DNA of 64,000 nucleotides from Clostridium sp. Marseille-P299 (lineage in GTDB: Bacteria; Bacillota; Clostridia; Lachnospirales; Lachnospiraceae): positions 1-64,000 of the forward strand of contig NZ_FJVE01000004.1 of the NCBI RefSeq assembly GCF_900078195.1, written 5' to 3'. Below, in pieces: positions 54,293-63,604 of the stretch. The notes under the pieces were generated by a model, which made no database searches, was not told the DNA's origin, and saw only the letters and a list, made by a program, of their open reading frames with translations. The first letter of the stretch is position 1, and every line of letters begins with the position of its first letter. The translations under genes were made by a program, and so were the position numbers.

Positions 54293-56131
54293 TTATACTC
54301 CAGTTTCATTTATCAACTTATTATAGATTTCGTTTAAAGTGGAAATTATCTTGGAAGAGAATTCATAGGCGCTTTTATATCGAATTAAATTCATTGCTTC
54401 TTCTTCGGAATCTACACCGCTTACGGACAATCTTTGATTTTGAACGGACTTTAAAATATTTTCTTGATTGGTTGCAAAATTTGTTGCTTTTGCAGAATCA
54501 ATTCCCAATTCTCCGATTAAAGCATTTAAATACTGAGTCGCTGTTCCCTGTCTAAATAAAGTAGTATCGTCTTTTAACTCTAAGTATTTTGATACTAAAT
54601 CCGCTGATTCAACACCGTTTGTTATATCCGTAGCTGTAACAAGTTTATTTGGATCTTTAATTATGTCTTTTGTTACTCCAATATTATCAATGGTCATAAA
54701 ATAGTAAGAGCCGTAATTTGCATCTTCGCCATCTACCATATAATTTCCTGTTTTGGTTGTAAATAAATAACCGTCTTGTTTGTCAGTTTCAGAGGTTTCA
54801 AATACATAATTTTCACCAGTCACTGGATCAACTGCATTGAAGAAGTCTAATCCTGTATTTCCATACAAATCTTGTCCGCTTTTTGAAATCTCATTAAAAG
54901 CTTTTGCATAAGTACGGACAAACTGATTCATCTGAGACATATAGTATGGAATTCCCTTATAATCAATGTTTTTACCGATTCTTACATTAGCATCATCTAC
55001 ACTAGTTACAATGGCATCCTTTAATGAAAATTCATATACATATTCGCCGGTATCTTCATCTAAAGATACTGCAAAGCCATCATATGCATACTCTCTGCTG
55101 CCTATGGTGATAACACCACTTGATGACATTGTCATTTTTTCAACATCATTGATATTAGAAGCTGTAACTGAAATCGTTAAATCTCCAGTCTCTGCAGTAA
55201 CTTTCCCAGTAAAGGCTTCATTATTATTACCATCCCTGATATCTATAATTGCTTGTAAATTTCCGCTTGTCCCTGTTATTCCTGTATTAAAGGTCTGTCC
55301 GTTCGCCCACTGAATATCATACAAACCATCTACGTCACTTTGATTGATTTTTTCTTCTCTTGGTACACAAACTAATGAATTGGCAGAATAATTATCCACT
55401 AGCACCTGCTGATTGATTTTAACCACATAGCTATTTACACCAACGCCATTTCCTACCACAGTTTCAGAGACAGAAACTTCTGCATAATTAGATAATTCAT
55501 CTACTAGCAATTCACGTTGATCTCTTAAGTCGTTCGCAGTTCCTCCGCCAACTTCAAAAGTATTTATCTGTTTTGAAAGTACTGAAATTTGCTGTGCTAG
55601 GGAATTCACTCTACCAACTTGGGTATAAAGTTCAGTATTACAATTCTCCTGTATACTTTTTAAACTTGTTGATAAGGAGTTAAAATAATCGCATAATCCT
55701 TGTGAAAGGTTCGTTACTTGTGTACGTACTGAAATATCAGATGGATTTTTTGATAATTCTTGTATAGAGTCATACATTTTATCATAAGTAGTTGTAAATC
55801 CCTCTAACTTTATTTCATTAAAATAATTCTCTATTTCTGTCATATAGTAGGCTTTTGTGGAATACGTACCACTGATCGTACTATTAGTTCTATATTTCAT
55901 GTCGTAATATTCATCACGAGCTTGTACAATTCCTGTTACACCAACTCCAGTACCAGCCATACCGTAGGAGCTGTTCACACGTAATGCTTTATTTGCTTGT
56001 TGGTTCACTACTTGTCTTGTGTACCCTTCAGTCTCTGTATTTGCAATATTATGAGCGGTCGTTGTAAGACCTGCCTGAGATGCATACAAGCCAGTTCTAC
56101 CAATGGATAGCCCAAAAAATGTTGATGGCAT
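54293..56131 (-). CDS. flgK: Flagellar hook-associated protein FlgK (paralogue 2)
   Basis: HAP1. N-terminal STFFGLSIGRTGLYASQAGLTTTAHNIANTETEGYTRQ and C-terminal MNLIRYKSAYEFSSKIISTLNEIYNKLINETGV are the family's D0 ends; a long variable middle lies between. 612 aa. It is the second of two adjacent FlgK-type genes and the closer to flgL. AAGGAG lies before the ATG. Confidence 0.88.
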   Translation of the reverse strand: MPSTFFGLSIGRTGLYASQAGLTTTAHNIANTETEGYTRQVVNQQANKALRVNSSYGMAGTGVGVTGIVQARDEYYDMKYRTNSTISGTYSTKAYYMTEIENYFNEIKLEGFTTTYDKMYDSIQELSKNPSDISVRTQVTNLSQGLCDYFNSLSTSLKSIQENCNTELYTQVGRVNSLAQQISVLSKQINTFEVGGGTANDLRDQRELLVDELSNYAEVSVSETVVGNGVGVNSYVVKINQQVLVDNYSANSLVCVPREEKINQSDVDGLYDIQWANGQTFNTGITGTSGNLQAIIDIRDGNNNEAFTGKVTAETGDLTISVTASNINDVEKMTMSSSGVITIGSREYAYDGFAVSLDEDTGEYVYEFSLKDAIVTSVDDANVRIGKNIDYKGIPYYMSQMNQFVRTYAKAFNEISKSGQDLYGNTGLDFFNAVDPVTGENYVFETSETDKQDGYLFTTKTGNYMVDGEDANYGSYYFMTIDNIGVTKDIIKDPNKLVTATDITNGVESADLVSKYLELKDDTTLFRQGTATQYLNALIGELGIDSAKATNFATNQENILKSVQNQRLSVSGVDSEEEAMNLIRYKSAYEFSSKIISTLNEIYNKLINETGV

Positions 56132-56159
56132 ATTGTGCTCCTTCCTTCAATCTTATGTA

Positions 56160-58025
56160 TTATAAACGAGTTACGATATGTTCTAGCATTTCACTAACTA
56201 CATTGATGTAACGTGAGGATGCATTATACGCATGTTGGTATTTGATAAGGTTTGTCAACTCTTCATCAGAAGATACTCCAATTGCTGATAGTCTCTGATT
56301 GTCGATACTATTAACCATGCTTTGCTGAGTGGTGGCAAGTGTGTTCATCTTCTCACCCACTGTAGCAACGCTACCAGTAAATGCTGTATAATAATCGCTA
56401 AAATTATATTTAGTAATGGAATTTGGATCTAAGGTTGCAAATGGATCTTGCCAAGAGGAAATTAATTTCTCTGCAGTTTCTATGTCAAATGCTCCTGTTC
56501 CATCATTGGAATTCATCGGTAACAATGTTGCATCCTCTAAAATACGAGGATTTATAGTAATTTCACCTAAAGTATATAAAGAATAATTGTCCTTATCTGA
56601 TTCTTCATTATAAATTCTTGCTGTAATTGTCGTTCCATCGTCCAAGGTAATTTCCTGAGCATCCATATAACGAGGCATAGATTTTCTCGTAAACAATTCA
56701 ATTCCCGCTTCTCCATTGGATGCAATTGGAGCTTTTTCTTCATCTAATATCTGAATAACTGTATCTTTGTCATAAGTATACGTATCTCCATTTGACAAAG
56801 TAACTGTTGTCCCTGCAGGCACTGTAACTTCACGATTCGGACATAACACATCATTGATTGTAGTAATAATCCCATGGATCAACTGATCAAATTTTGCCTG
56901 CGTTGACATAACAATTGAGGAATCAAGTCTTAAATTATACTCTTTTACTTCCTCGCCAAATTGTTTCGTTGCAACTGCAAAAGCGTCTTCATCTAGTACA
57001 CCATACTCATCCGTATAATCTGCCTTACTTGGTGCGGTTGGTATATTCGTATAATTTGCTACTTTGGTACCTCTTGCTAATAACAGTCCCTTTAAGCTTC
57101 CTACATCAGAATCCATCTCAGCACTTGGAAGGGTGTCAAAATTAAATACTTGCATATTTTTAAATGCTGGCCAAACTGGCACTAGCATATTGGTATATTC
57201 GCTTTTACTATCTTTGGATGGGTCATAATTTGCACCTAGCTGCTGTTTTCTAAGGTCCATTACGGTCATTGTCCCCATCTCATAGACATTATTTTCTGTT
57301 ACAAACGGTGTTTCTTCTATTGTAACTGATACACGACCTTGGGTATCTTCTTTGTATGAAATATCAACGATTTGACCAAGTTCATCAAGCAATGAATTTC
57401 TTTGGTCCCTTAAATCGTTTGCATTTTCAACATTATTGCTTTCATAAAAACGAATTTTGTCATTTAGTTTATGTATTTCTTGCCCTATCTCATTAATTCT
57501 ATTTACTTTCGTTTCAATTTTTGTATTTAAACTAAGTTGATAGGAGCTAAGTTGTTCATATATATTCTCTGCACGTTCCATCAAACTAACCGATGTTTCT
57601 GCTAGTGTGGCTTTTGCAACTAAGCTATCTGGTTCTTTTGAAATTTCTTGCAACGTTGTCCAAAATCCCTCAAGTGAATTCTGAAAAGCTACACCCTCTA
57701 ATTCTCCAAATAAATCTTCAATTTCACTGGCCGCTTCATATTGGGAATCATAAAAGCCTTGTCTACCAAGCTCTGTACGATATGACTGGTCAAGAAATAA
57801 ATCTCTGACTTGCATTACAATGGCGGTACTAACTCCACGCCCTGTTTGCATTGCAGAAAAATAAGATTGCCCTACTGTATTATAAGTATTTGATTTTAAT
57901 AATGTTTGTTGCCTAACATATCCTTTTGTCTCTACGTTGGCTAGGTTATGTCCTGTTGTATTTAGTGCATTTTGACTCACTTGAAGTCCCGATGCACCTA
58001 CATATAAACTACTCATCAAGCCCAT
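56160..58025 (-). CDS. flgK: Flagellar hook-associated protein FlgK (paralogue 1)
   Basis: N-terminal SSLYVGASGLQVSQNALNTTGHNLANVETKGYVRQQ and C-terminal LTNLIKYQHAYNASSRYINVVSEMLEHIVTRL mark a FlgK-type hook-junction protein of 621 aa. The middle (about 260-530) differs strongly from the neighbouring paralogue. The start has AGGTGAG upstream; an alternative ATG is at residue 4. It follows flgN. Confidence 0.9.
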   Translation of the reverse strand: MGLMSSLYVGASGLQVSQNALNTTGHNLANVETKGYVRQQTLLKSNTYNTVGQSYFSAMQTGRGVSTAIVMQVRDLFLDQSYRTELGRQGFYDSQYEAASEIEDLFGELEGVAFQNSLEGFWTTLQEISKEPDSLVAKATLAETSVSLMERAENIYEQLSSYQLSLNTKIETKVNRINEIGQEIHKLNDKIRFYESNNVENANDLRDQRNSLLDELGQIVDISYKEDTQGRVSVTIEETPFVTENNVYEMGTMTVMDLRKQQLGANYDPSKDSKSEYTNMLVPVWPAFKNMQVFNFDTLPSAEMDSDVGSLKGLLLARGTKVANYTNIPTAPSKADYTDEYGVLDEDAFAVATKQFGEEVKEYNLRLDSSIVMSTQAKFDQLIHGIITTINDVLCPNREVTVPAGTTVTLSNGDTYTYDKDTVIQILDEEKAPIASNGEAGIELFTRKSMPRYMDAQEITLDDGTTITARIYNEESDKDNYSLYTLGEITINPRILEDATLLPMNSNDGTGAFDIETAEKLISSWQDPFATLDPNSITKYNFSDYYTAFTGSVATVGEKMNTLATTQQSMVNSIDNQRLSAIGVSSDEELTNLIKYQHAYNASSRYINVVSEMLEHIVTRL

Positions 58026-58047
58026 GGATTCTCACCTCATTTACCAT

Positions 58048-58563
58048 CTACTGTTTCGCATCAAACATCCCTGTCTGCGAAATTGGCATCCCAGCTTGGG
58101 CTGCTCCCTTTGTATAGTTATTCGTCCCTGGTGACATCCTTGTACTTTGAATCAAATTCATATTGAATTCTATCATCTCTAGGGATTGTTCTATTAACGA
58201 TTTATTTCGATCATTGATATCAACCAACCGATTTATGGTTGCTTTTAAAGAATCATGAAGAAGGGATAATTCTCTTTGCTCTTTTGGTTGTTTCTCAAAG
58301 AGCTCTATCATTGTTTTTAAATCCAATGAACCTGGTTTTTTATTCAAAACAGTTTCAATATTTGCAATGACCTCCGCTCGCTTACGTTCTAGTGGAGTTA
58401 GTTTTTCAATCATTAACTGCTCTAATTCTACAATCTCCTGTAAGGCACCGAGGTCATTTTGAATAATAATCTTTGTTTTTTCCTCTGAAATAGGAAGCAA
58501 TTCTTTATAGATTTCTTCCTCTGTTTTAAGTGTACTTATTAATTCCTCTATCAGACTTGCCAA
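58048..58563 (-). CDS. flgN: Flagellar chaperone FlgN
   Basis: An export chaperone for FlgK and FlgL. A 171-aa, highly helical protein (SLIEELISTLKTEEEIYKELLPISEEKTKII, then RLVDINDRNKSLIEQSLEMIEFNMNLI) with a disordered C-terminus. It sits between flgM and the flgK genes, exactly where FlgN is expected. Confidence 0.88.
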   Translation of the reverse strand: MASLIEELISTLKTEEEIYKELLPISEEKTKIIIQNDLGALQEIVELEQLMIEKLTPLERKRAEVIANIETVLNKKPGSLDLKTMIELFEKQPKEQRELSLLHDSLKATINRLVDINDRNKSLIEQSLEMIEFNMNLIQSTRMSPGTNNYTKGAAQAGMPISQTGMFDAKQ

Positions 58564-58601
58564 TTACGGTCCTCCTATCTTTTTTTGCGTTCCTAGAAGG
58601 T

Positions 58602-58880
58602 CTATATCGATTGGTCAAAATAGCTATCAATCAGTTTATCTGCTAATTCTTCTGCACTTACATTATAAGTTCCAGATGCAATTTTAGCTTTAATCGCGTT
58701 AACCTTATCTTCCCTAATATCTGGTGTTGCTGTAACTGCTTGTTTTGCTATTTGAAAATCTTTTCCAATCTGTGAAATTTCAACACAATCTGGATTGCTC
58801 ACATTATTTGTTTTCTTTATCTTGTTAGTGCTATTTGCCTGATACAATTTGCTGATTTTATTAAATGCATCAATTCGCAT
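58602..58880 (-). CDS. flgM: Anti-sigma-D factor FlgM
   Basis: Holds SigD inactive until the hook is complete. The short N-terminus with RIDAFNKISKLYQ and the C-terminal helices REDKVNAIKAKIASGTYNVSAEELADKLIDSYFDQSI are diagnostic. The open frame extends to GTG at 58892, but the ATG at 58880 (MRIDAFNKI) has AGGTGG 8 bp upstream. Length 92 aa. It is the first gene of a SigD-controlled operon. Confidence 0.92.
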   Translation of the reverse strand: MRIDAFNKISKLYQANSTNKIKKTNNVSNPDCVEISQIGKDFQIAKQAVTATPDIREDKVNAIKAKIASGTYNVSAEELADKLIDSYFDQSI

Positions 58881-58892
58881 AATCTTCACCAC

Positions 58893-59098
58893 CTAATTTA
58901 TTTATCATGATTCACCCTTCCATGGAAAGAATCATTATTTTACCTTATTTATCGGATATTTTTACGTTTACTTTATAGCAATTCTTATTTTTCTTAAAAA
59001 ATGCTCACCCTTCTTGTTGACATTTTATCTCAAATATCAACAACAAAGGTAAGCATCTTAGGTTTTCTTCTGTATTTCTATATATTTTTATTTGTTAC
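58893..59098. other. Upstream region of flgM
   Basis: Contains the SigD promoter at 58949-58975. The remainder is AT-rich with no supported reading frame, and leads into the 85-bp repeat array. Confidence 0.6.
58949..58975 (-). promoter_or_regulatory. SigD promoter of the flgM operon
   Basis: TAAA (58972-58975), 15-bp spacer, TCCGATAA (58949-58956) on the minus strand; predicted start about 60 nt before flgM. The operon flgM-flgN-flgK-flgK-flgL-fliW-csrA lies downstream. Confidence 0.85.
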
Positions 59099-59357
59099 AT
59101 CATGAACCAAAAGCGTTCATGTTCTTGTTGCTCCAATCGGTATTTGCAAGCGAGCTTGCAATATCTCACTCCGCTTTCAGTATATCATGAACAAAAGCGG
59201 TTCATGATCTTGTTGCTCCGATCGGCATTCGCAAGCGAGCTTGCAATACCTCACTACGCTTTCAGTATATCATGAACAAAAAGCGCTTCATGATCTTGTT
59301 GCTCCGATCGGCATTCGCAAGCGAGCTTGCAATACCTCACTACGCTTTCAGTATATC
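59099..59357. repeat. 85-bp tandem repeat array, three copies
   Basis: Units beginning CATGAAC start at 59101, 59186 and 59271, 85 bp apart. Copies 2 and 3 are nearly identical; copy 1 is more diverged. Each unit contains the hairpins GCAAG CTCG CTTGC and TCATGAA/TTCATGA. On the minus strand each unit also carries GATATACTGAAAGCG; in the last copy these bases code for the DILKA end of the lysA-like gene (stop at 59340). Confidence 0.93.
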
Positions 59358-60596
59358 GCAAAAATCAAAGGTTCTAAAATAATCCTCTGGTGTTTCTGCG
59401 CGACGTATCATTTGAACGGATCCATCTTCTTTTAGAAGTAATTCCGCTGATCTTAACTTACCATTGTAGTTGTAACCCATGGCAAAACCATGTGCACCAG
59501 TATCATGAATTACTAAATAATCGCCTTTATCAATCTTAGGTAAATAACGATCAATTGCGAATTTATCATTATTTTCACATAGGGAGCCAACTACATCGTA
59601 CATATGATCTTCTGGCTGTCCTTCTTTGCCTAAAACTGTGATATGATGGTAAGCTCCATACATTGCTGGTCTCATAAGATTTACAGCACATGCATCTACA
59701 CCGATATATTCTTTATAAGTATGCTTCTCATGAATCGCTTTTGTAATCAAATGTCCATAAGGAGCTAACATAAATCTACCTAACTCTGTAAAGATAGCAA
59801 CATCGCCAAGGCCTGCTGGAACAAGAATTTCTTCAAATGCTTTTCTAACACCTTCGCCAATTACCATAATGTCATTTGCAGTTTGCTCTGGACGATAAGG
59901 GATTCCCACACCACCAGAAAGATTTATAAATGTAATATTTACATCTGTTTTCTCTTTCACTTCCACTGCTAATTCAAATAAAGTTCTCGCAAGTGTTGGA
60001 TAGTAATCGTTTGTTACTGTATTACTAACCAAGAAAGAATGGATACCAAAATTCTTTGCGCCAAGCTTCTTTAATTTAATAAATCCTTCGATTAATTGTT
60101 CTTTTGTAAACCCATATTTTGCATCCCCTGGGTTGTCCATAATTCCATTGCTAACTTCATACACTCCACCTGGATTATAACGACAGCAAATAGTTTCAGG
60201 AACTCCACATTCATTTTCAATGAAGTCAATATGAGTAAAATCATCTAAATTAATAATAGCTCCAAGTTCTTTTGCCTTAGAAAATTCGCCAGCTGGAGTA
60301 TTATTTGAAGAAAACATAATGTTTTTACCAGTAATATCTACTGCCTCAGACATCATTAATTCTGTCATAGATGAGCAGTCAGTACCACAACCTTCTTCTT
60401 TTAAAATTTGTAAAATAAAAGGATTTGGAGTTGCTTTTACAGCAAAATATTCTTTAAAACCTTTATTCCATGCAAATGCTTCTTTTAATTTTCTAGCATT
60501 TTCACGAATCCCTTTTTCATCATAAATATGAAAAGGAGTTGGATATGTTTTTACGATTTCTTGTATTTGTTCAAGTGTTACAAATGGTTTTTTCAT
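59340..60596 (-). CDS. lysA: LysA-like PLP decarboxylase
   Basis: An alanine-racemase-fold decarboxylase. PLP Lys in YFAVKATPNPF, glycine-rich LSGGVGIPYRPEQ, GRFMLAPYGHL and the catalytic Cys region GSLCENNDKFA are in place. Substrate is most likely meso-diaminopimelate (lysine synthesis), although other group IV substrates cannot be ruled out. The open frame begins at 60620, but the ATG at 60596 (MKKPFVTL) has GAGGAAAT before it. Length 418 aa. The last codons form part of the 85-bp repeat. Confidence 0.88.
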   Translation of the reverse strand: MKKPFVTLEQIQEIVKTYPTPFHIYDEKGIRENARKLKEAFAWNKGFKEYFAVKATPNPFILQILKEEGCGTDCSSMTELMMSEAVDITGKNIMFSSNNTPAGEFSKAKELGAIINLDDFTHIDFIENECGVPETICCRYNPGGVYEVSNGIMDNPGDAKYGFTKEQLIEGFIKLKKLGAKNFGIHSFLVSNTVTNDYYPTLARTLFELAVEVKEKTDVNITFINLSGGVGIPYRPEQTANDIMVIGEGVRKAFEEILVPAGLGDVAIFTELGRFMLAPYGHLITKAIHEKHTYKEYIGVDACAVNLMRPAMYGAYHHITVLGKEGQPEDHMYDVVGSLCENNDKFAIDRYLPKIDKGDYLVIHDTGAHGFAMGYNYNGKLRSAELLLKEDGSVQMIRRAETPEDYFRTFDFCDILKA

Positions 60597-60620
60597 ATTT
60601 CCTCTCATTCCGCCGCTCAT
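60593..60620 (-). repeat. Shared upstream leader, copy A
   Basis: The minus strand reads GAGCGGCGGAATGAGAGGAA just before the lysA-like start. Nearly the same sequence stands in front of tagD at 62481-62508. Contains the ribosome site. Confidence 0.7.
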
Positions 60621-60891
60621 AGCGGCACTAAATTAATGGAAGAAACCGCATAGCGGGTTCTTTTAGAGTGACAATGAAATCCTCTCACTCTTTTCCTCAT
60701 TTCTGCGCTTCTATTTGTGCATATCAAGTCTGTGGTCATAGCGCAGACACAAACCTGTAAATAAAAGACTTAAAACTCTTTCATTTATTTCTTTATGCCC
60801 AATTTGAAATATTCATTTGTTACTATTTTTGAATAAATATAACCTAATTTTTTTATGTTGTCAATCGGTTCTTCCGATAATTTTTTCCATT
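60621..60891. other. Gap between phosphotransferase and lysA-like genes
   Basis: No supported reading frame. Short hairpins are seen (AACCGCA TA GCGGGTT at about 60644-60662; AGAGTGA / TCACTCT at about 60664-60692). The part below 60800 is plain AT-rich. Confidence 0.5.
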
Positions 60892-62067
60892 TTAAAGAGA
60901 GCAAATCAGCTTAATTACTTGCTCTGCAGCATTTCCACTTTCATACGAATGATATTTTTTATCAAAAAGCTCATACTTATCTTTATAAGAATTAGGCTCA
61001 TAATTTATCACTTGTGTAATAAACTCCTCTGTGCTTGTAAAAATAGGACCAGGAGCTTCTTTCTCAAAATCAAAATAAAATCCTCGTAAGGTATTCTTAT
61101 ATTGTTCCAAATCATACGCATAAAAGAGCATCGGACGTTTTAATAAACTATAGTCAAACATAACAGAAGAATAATCAGTAATTAACATATCCGATACTAA
61201 GTATAAATCTGCTATATCATAGCTGTTGTCAAACACTCGGTAAAACCCATCATAAATACTCCAATCAATACATTCTTTCACCATATAATGATACTTCACG
61301 ATCATAATATAATCGCTAGAAAGAGCATCCTTTACCTTTTTAAAGTCTAATGGACTTACAAATTTATAACTGGATTTATCATAATATGCATCATCTCTCC
61401 AAGTTGGTGCATATAAAAGTACCTTTTTATCCAGTGGAATTCCTAGTTTCTTCTTTAATTCCACAATACATTTTGGGTTGTTTTTACGAAATAATACATC
61501 ATTTCTAGGATAGCCAATTTCAAGCATCGTTCCGTGAAAGTCAAATGCTCTTTTAAATATCTGTGAAGAAAATTCGTTTTGTGCAATTAAATAATCCCAA
61601 GTCTTTGAACTTCTTCTGAAATTTTCCTGATATTCTTCTAATGTTCCCTCATCTGCCATAGACAAAGAATCCATATCAAGAGCTAATTTCTTTAATGGTG
61701 TACCATGCCAGGTCTGTAGAAAGGTTACACCCTTACGTTTTATTATATAATTAGGAAATCTTGCGTCACTAATCCAAATGCCAGCAACCGCCATTAGATA
61801 ATAATAGAAAAAACGGCTATTTCGTACCGTTTTTCCGTTACCAGGTATCGTTTGATGAGGATTATCTAAAATATAATAACAACGAAACCTTTGATCTAAT
61901 TTTTTTGCAACCATTTCTTCATAAATACTTTTAGGATTTCCTGTATAATTACGCCCTACATTGCTTTGAAATACAATTACATTCTTTCGAATGGGTAGAA
62001 CTTTAGCCATAAAACGGTATTGAACAAGTATAAGTTTTTTAAGTATCTGTTTTATTTTAATTTTCAC
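60892..62067 (-). CDS. CDP-glycerol:polyglycerol glycerophosphotransferase-type protein
   Basis: TagB/TagF-family GT-B enzyme that transfers glycerol phosphate onto a wall or membrane polymer. FLQTWHGTPLKKLALDMD, LLYAPTWRDDAYY, DMLITDYSSVMFDYSLLKRP and RGFYFDFEKEAPGP are the family motifs. The N-terminus is basic and amphipathic, suited to membrane association. A long open frame starts with TTG at 62091, but GTG at 62067 has AGGAGG 6 bp before it and is taken as start. 391 aa. It follows tagD, which makes its donor. Confidence 0.88.
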   Translation of the reverse strand: MKIKIKQILKKLILVQYRFMAKVLPIRKNVIVFQSNVGRNYTGNPKSIYEEMVAKKLDQRFRCYYILDNPHQTIPGNGKTVRNSRFFYYYLMAVAGIWISDARFPNYIIKRKGVTFLQTWHGTPLKKLALDMDSLSMADEGTLEEYQENFRRSSKTWDYLIAQNEFSSQIFKRAFDFHGTMLEIGYPRNDVLFRKNNPKCIVELKKKLGIPLDKKVLLYAPTWRDDAYYDKSSYKFVSPLDFKKVKDALSSDYIMIVKYHYMVKECIDWSIYDGFYRVFDNSYDIADLYLVSDMLITDYSSVMFDYSLLKRPMLFYAYDLEQYKNTLRGFYFDFEKEAPGPIFTSTEEFITQVINYEPNSYKDKYELFDKKYHSYESGNAAEQVIKLICSL

Positions 62068-62097
62068 TACACTCCTCCTAGTCAATACCAATTAAAA

Positions 62098-62484
62098 TTA
62101 CTTGTGTAAATCTGTTTTAATCTTAGTCGTTGAAATTCCTTCTGTTCTTGGTAAGTAAACAACTTCACAATAATCCTTTAAAAAGTCAAACTGTCCTTTC
62201 CAGTCATCTCCCATAACAAAAACATCAATGTTATTGTCTACAACGTCACTTATCTTTTGTTCCCAGTTATATTCAGGAATTACTTCATCAACATAGCGAA
62301 TTGCTTCTAATATGGTCTTTCTATCTTCATAGCTATGATATGCTGTCTTGTGCTTTACAGCATTAAACTCATCGGTTGATAGTACAACAACTAAATAATC
62401 TCCATACTCTTTCGCTCTTCTTAATAAATTCACATGTCCTACGTGTAATAAATCATAGGTACCATAAGTAATTACTTTTTTCAT
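62098..62484 (-). CDS. tagD: Glycerol-3-phosphate cytidylyltransferase
   Basis: Makes CDP-glycerol from CTP and glycerol 3-phosphate. The nucleotidyltransferase HxGH motif is in GTYDLLHVGHVNLLRRAKEYG, and RTEGISTTKIK is at the C-terminus. 128 aa, the usual length. The open frame begins at 62508, but ATG at 62484 (MKKVITYG) has GAGAGGAAT upstream. Immediately precedes the phosphotransferase gene (31-bp gap). Confidence 0.95.
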   Translation of the reverse strand: MKKVITYGTYDLLHVGHVNLLRRAKEYGDYLVVVLSTDEFNAVKHKTAYHSYEDRKTILEAIRYVDEVIPEYNWEQKISDVVDNNIDVFVMGDDWKGQFDFLKDYCEVVYLPRTEGISTTKIKTDLHK

Positions 62485-62508
62485 AATTCCTCTCATTCCG
62501 CCACTCAC
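62481..62508 (-). repeat. Shared upstream leader, copy B
   Basis: GAGTGGCGGAATGAGAGGAA on the minus strand, just before tagD; matches the sequence before the lysA-like gene at 60593-60620. Contains the ribosome site. Confidence 0.7.
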
Positions 62509-62567
62509 CGTAGCTAAAACCTAAATTCTAATGCAAACGTAAATTATAAGATCATAGAACGCTTACT

Positions 62568-63512
62568 TTATTCCTCGTCCTCTGTTTCAATAATACTCGC
62601 TAAATAAATTGGTCGATTCTTAACCTCTATGTAGGTCTTACCTAAGTATTGACCTATAATTCCCATACAGAATAATTGGACACCACTTACAAATAAAACG
62701 ATACATGCTAGCGATGGCCATCCGCTTGTAGGATCTCCCCACACTAAAGTCTTAATAATAATATAGATGATTGCTACAAACGAAATCGCACAAAATATCA
62801 AACCTAAAACAGACGACATTGCAAGAGGTGCTGTAGAAAAGCCTATGATTCCTTCTAAAGAATATAATAGCAGTTTAAAAAAAGACCATTTCGTTTCCCC
62901 TGCTGCCCTCTCAACATTATGATAGTCAATCCATTTGGTGTTAAAACCTATCCATCCAAAAATCCCTTTGGTAAATCGGTTTCTCTCGCTCATCTGTAAA
63001 ATAGCATTTACCATTTGCCTAGTCATCAAACGATAATCCACAGAGCCTTCCACGATTTCTATCTTGCTAAGTTTTGTGAGTACTTTATAAAATTTTCTTG
63101 AAAAAAAGGAACGTAGTTTTGGTTCTCCTTCTCTTGTTACTCGTTTTGCAGCAACACTATCGTAACCTTCATCCACGATTCCGTGATACATCTGTATTAG
63201 CATTTCTGGAGGATGTTGTAAATCAGCATCTAAAATAGCTACATAATCTCCATTTGCATGCTCAAGACCTGCATACATTGCAGCTTCTTTACCAAAGTTT
63301 CTTGAGAATGAAATAATCTTAACACGTTTGTCCTTGCTTCGGAAACTTTTTAGAATCTCTAAGGTTTTGTCTGCAGAACCATCATTTACAAAAAGAAATT
63401 CCATTCTAACATCATTTTTTAATAAATCTGCGATACGAATAATCTCCTGATAAAACAAAGGTAAAACTTTTTCTTCATTATAGCAAGGGACAATTGCTGT
63501 TAATAGTTTCAT
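62568..63512 (-). CDS. Family 2 glycosyltransferase, GtrB/DPM1-like
   Basis: A polyprenyl-phosphate sugar transferase type. N-terminal LLTAIVPCYNEEKVLPLFYQE, ILDADLQHPPEMLIQMY (DxD) and two C-terminal membrane helices. Length 314 aa. The open frame begins at 63581; ATG at 63512 (MKLLTAIV) has GGAGGTAACA upstream. It may supply a lipid-linked sugar for the wall polymer. Confidence 0.9.
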   Translation of the reverse strand: MKLLTAIVPCYNEEKVLPLFYQEIIRIADLLKNDVRMEFLFVNDGSADKTLEILKSFRSKDKRVKIISFSRNFGKEAAMYAGLEHANGDYVAILDADLQHPPEMLIQMYHGIVDEGYDSVAAKRVTREGEPKLRSFFSRKFYKVLTKLSKIEIVEGSVDYRLMTRQMVNAILQMSERNRFTKGIFGWIGFNTKWIDYHNVERAAGETKWSFFKLLLYSLEGIIGFSTAPLAMSSVLGLIFCAISFVAIIYIIIKTLVWGDPTSGWPSLACIVLFVSGVQLFCMGIIGQYLGKTYIEVKNRPIYLASIIETEDEE

Positions 63513-63604
63513 TGTTACCTCCATGCGCCTATTCCCCTTGAATATGGCATATATGCGTAGGTTGAAAATATACATCTTCAACCCAACGCTCTAATACCGC
63601 TTAA

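Noticed and set aside
59099-59357. A CRISPR array or att site in the 85-bp repeats
   Set aside because: Whole units are repeated with no spacers; no integrase is present.
60597-60891. A lysine riboswitch before the lysA-like gene
   Set aside because: The conserved lysine-riboswitch sequence blocks and size (about 170 nt of structured leader) are not present.
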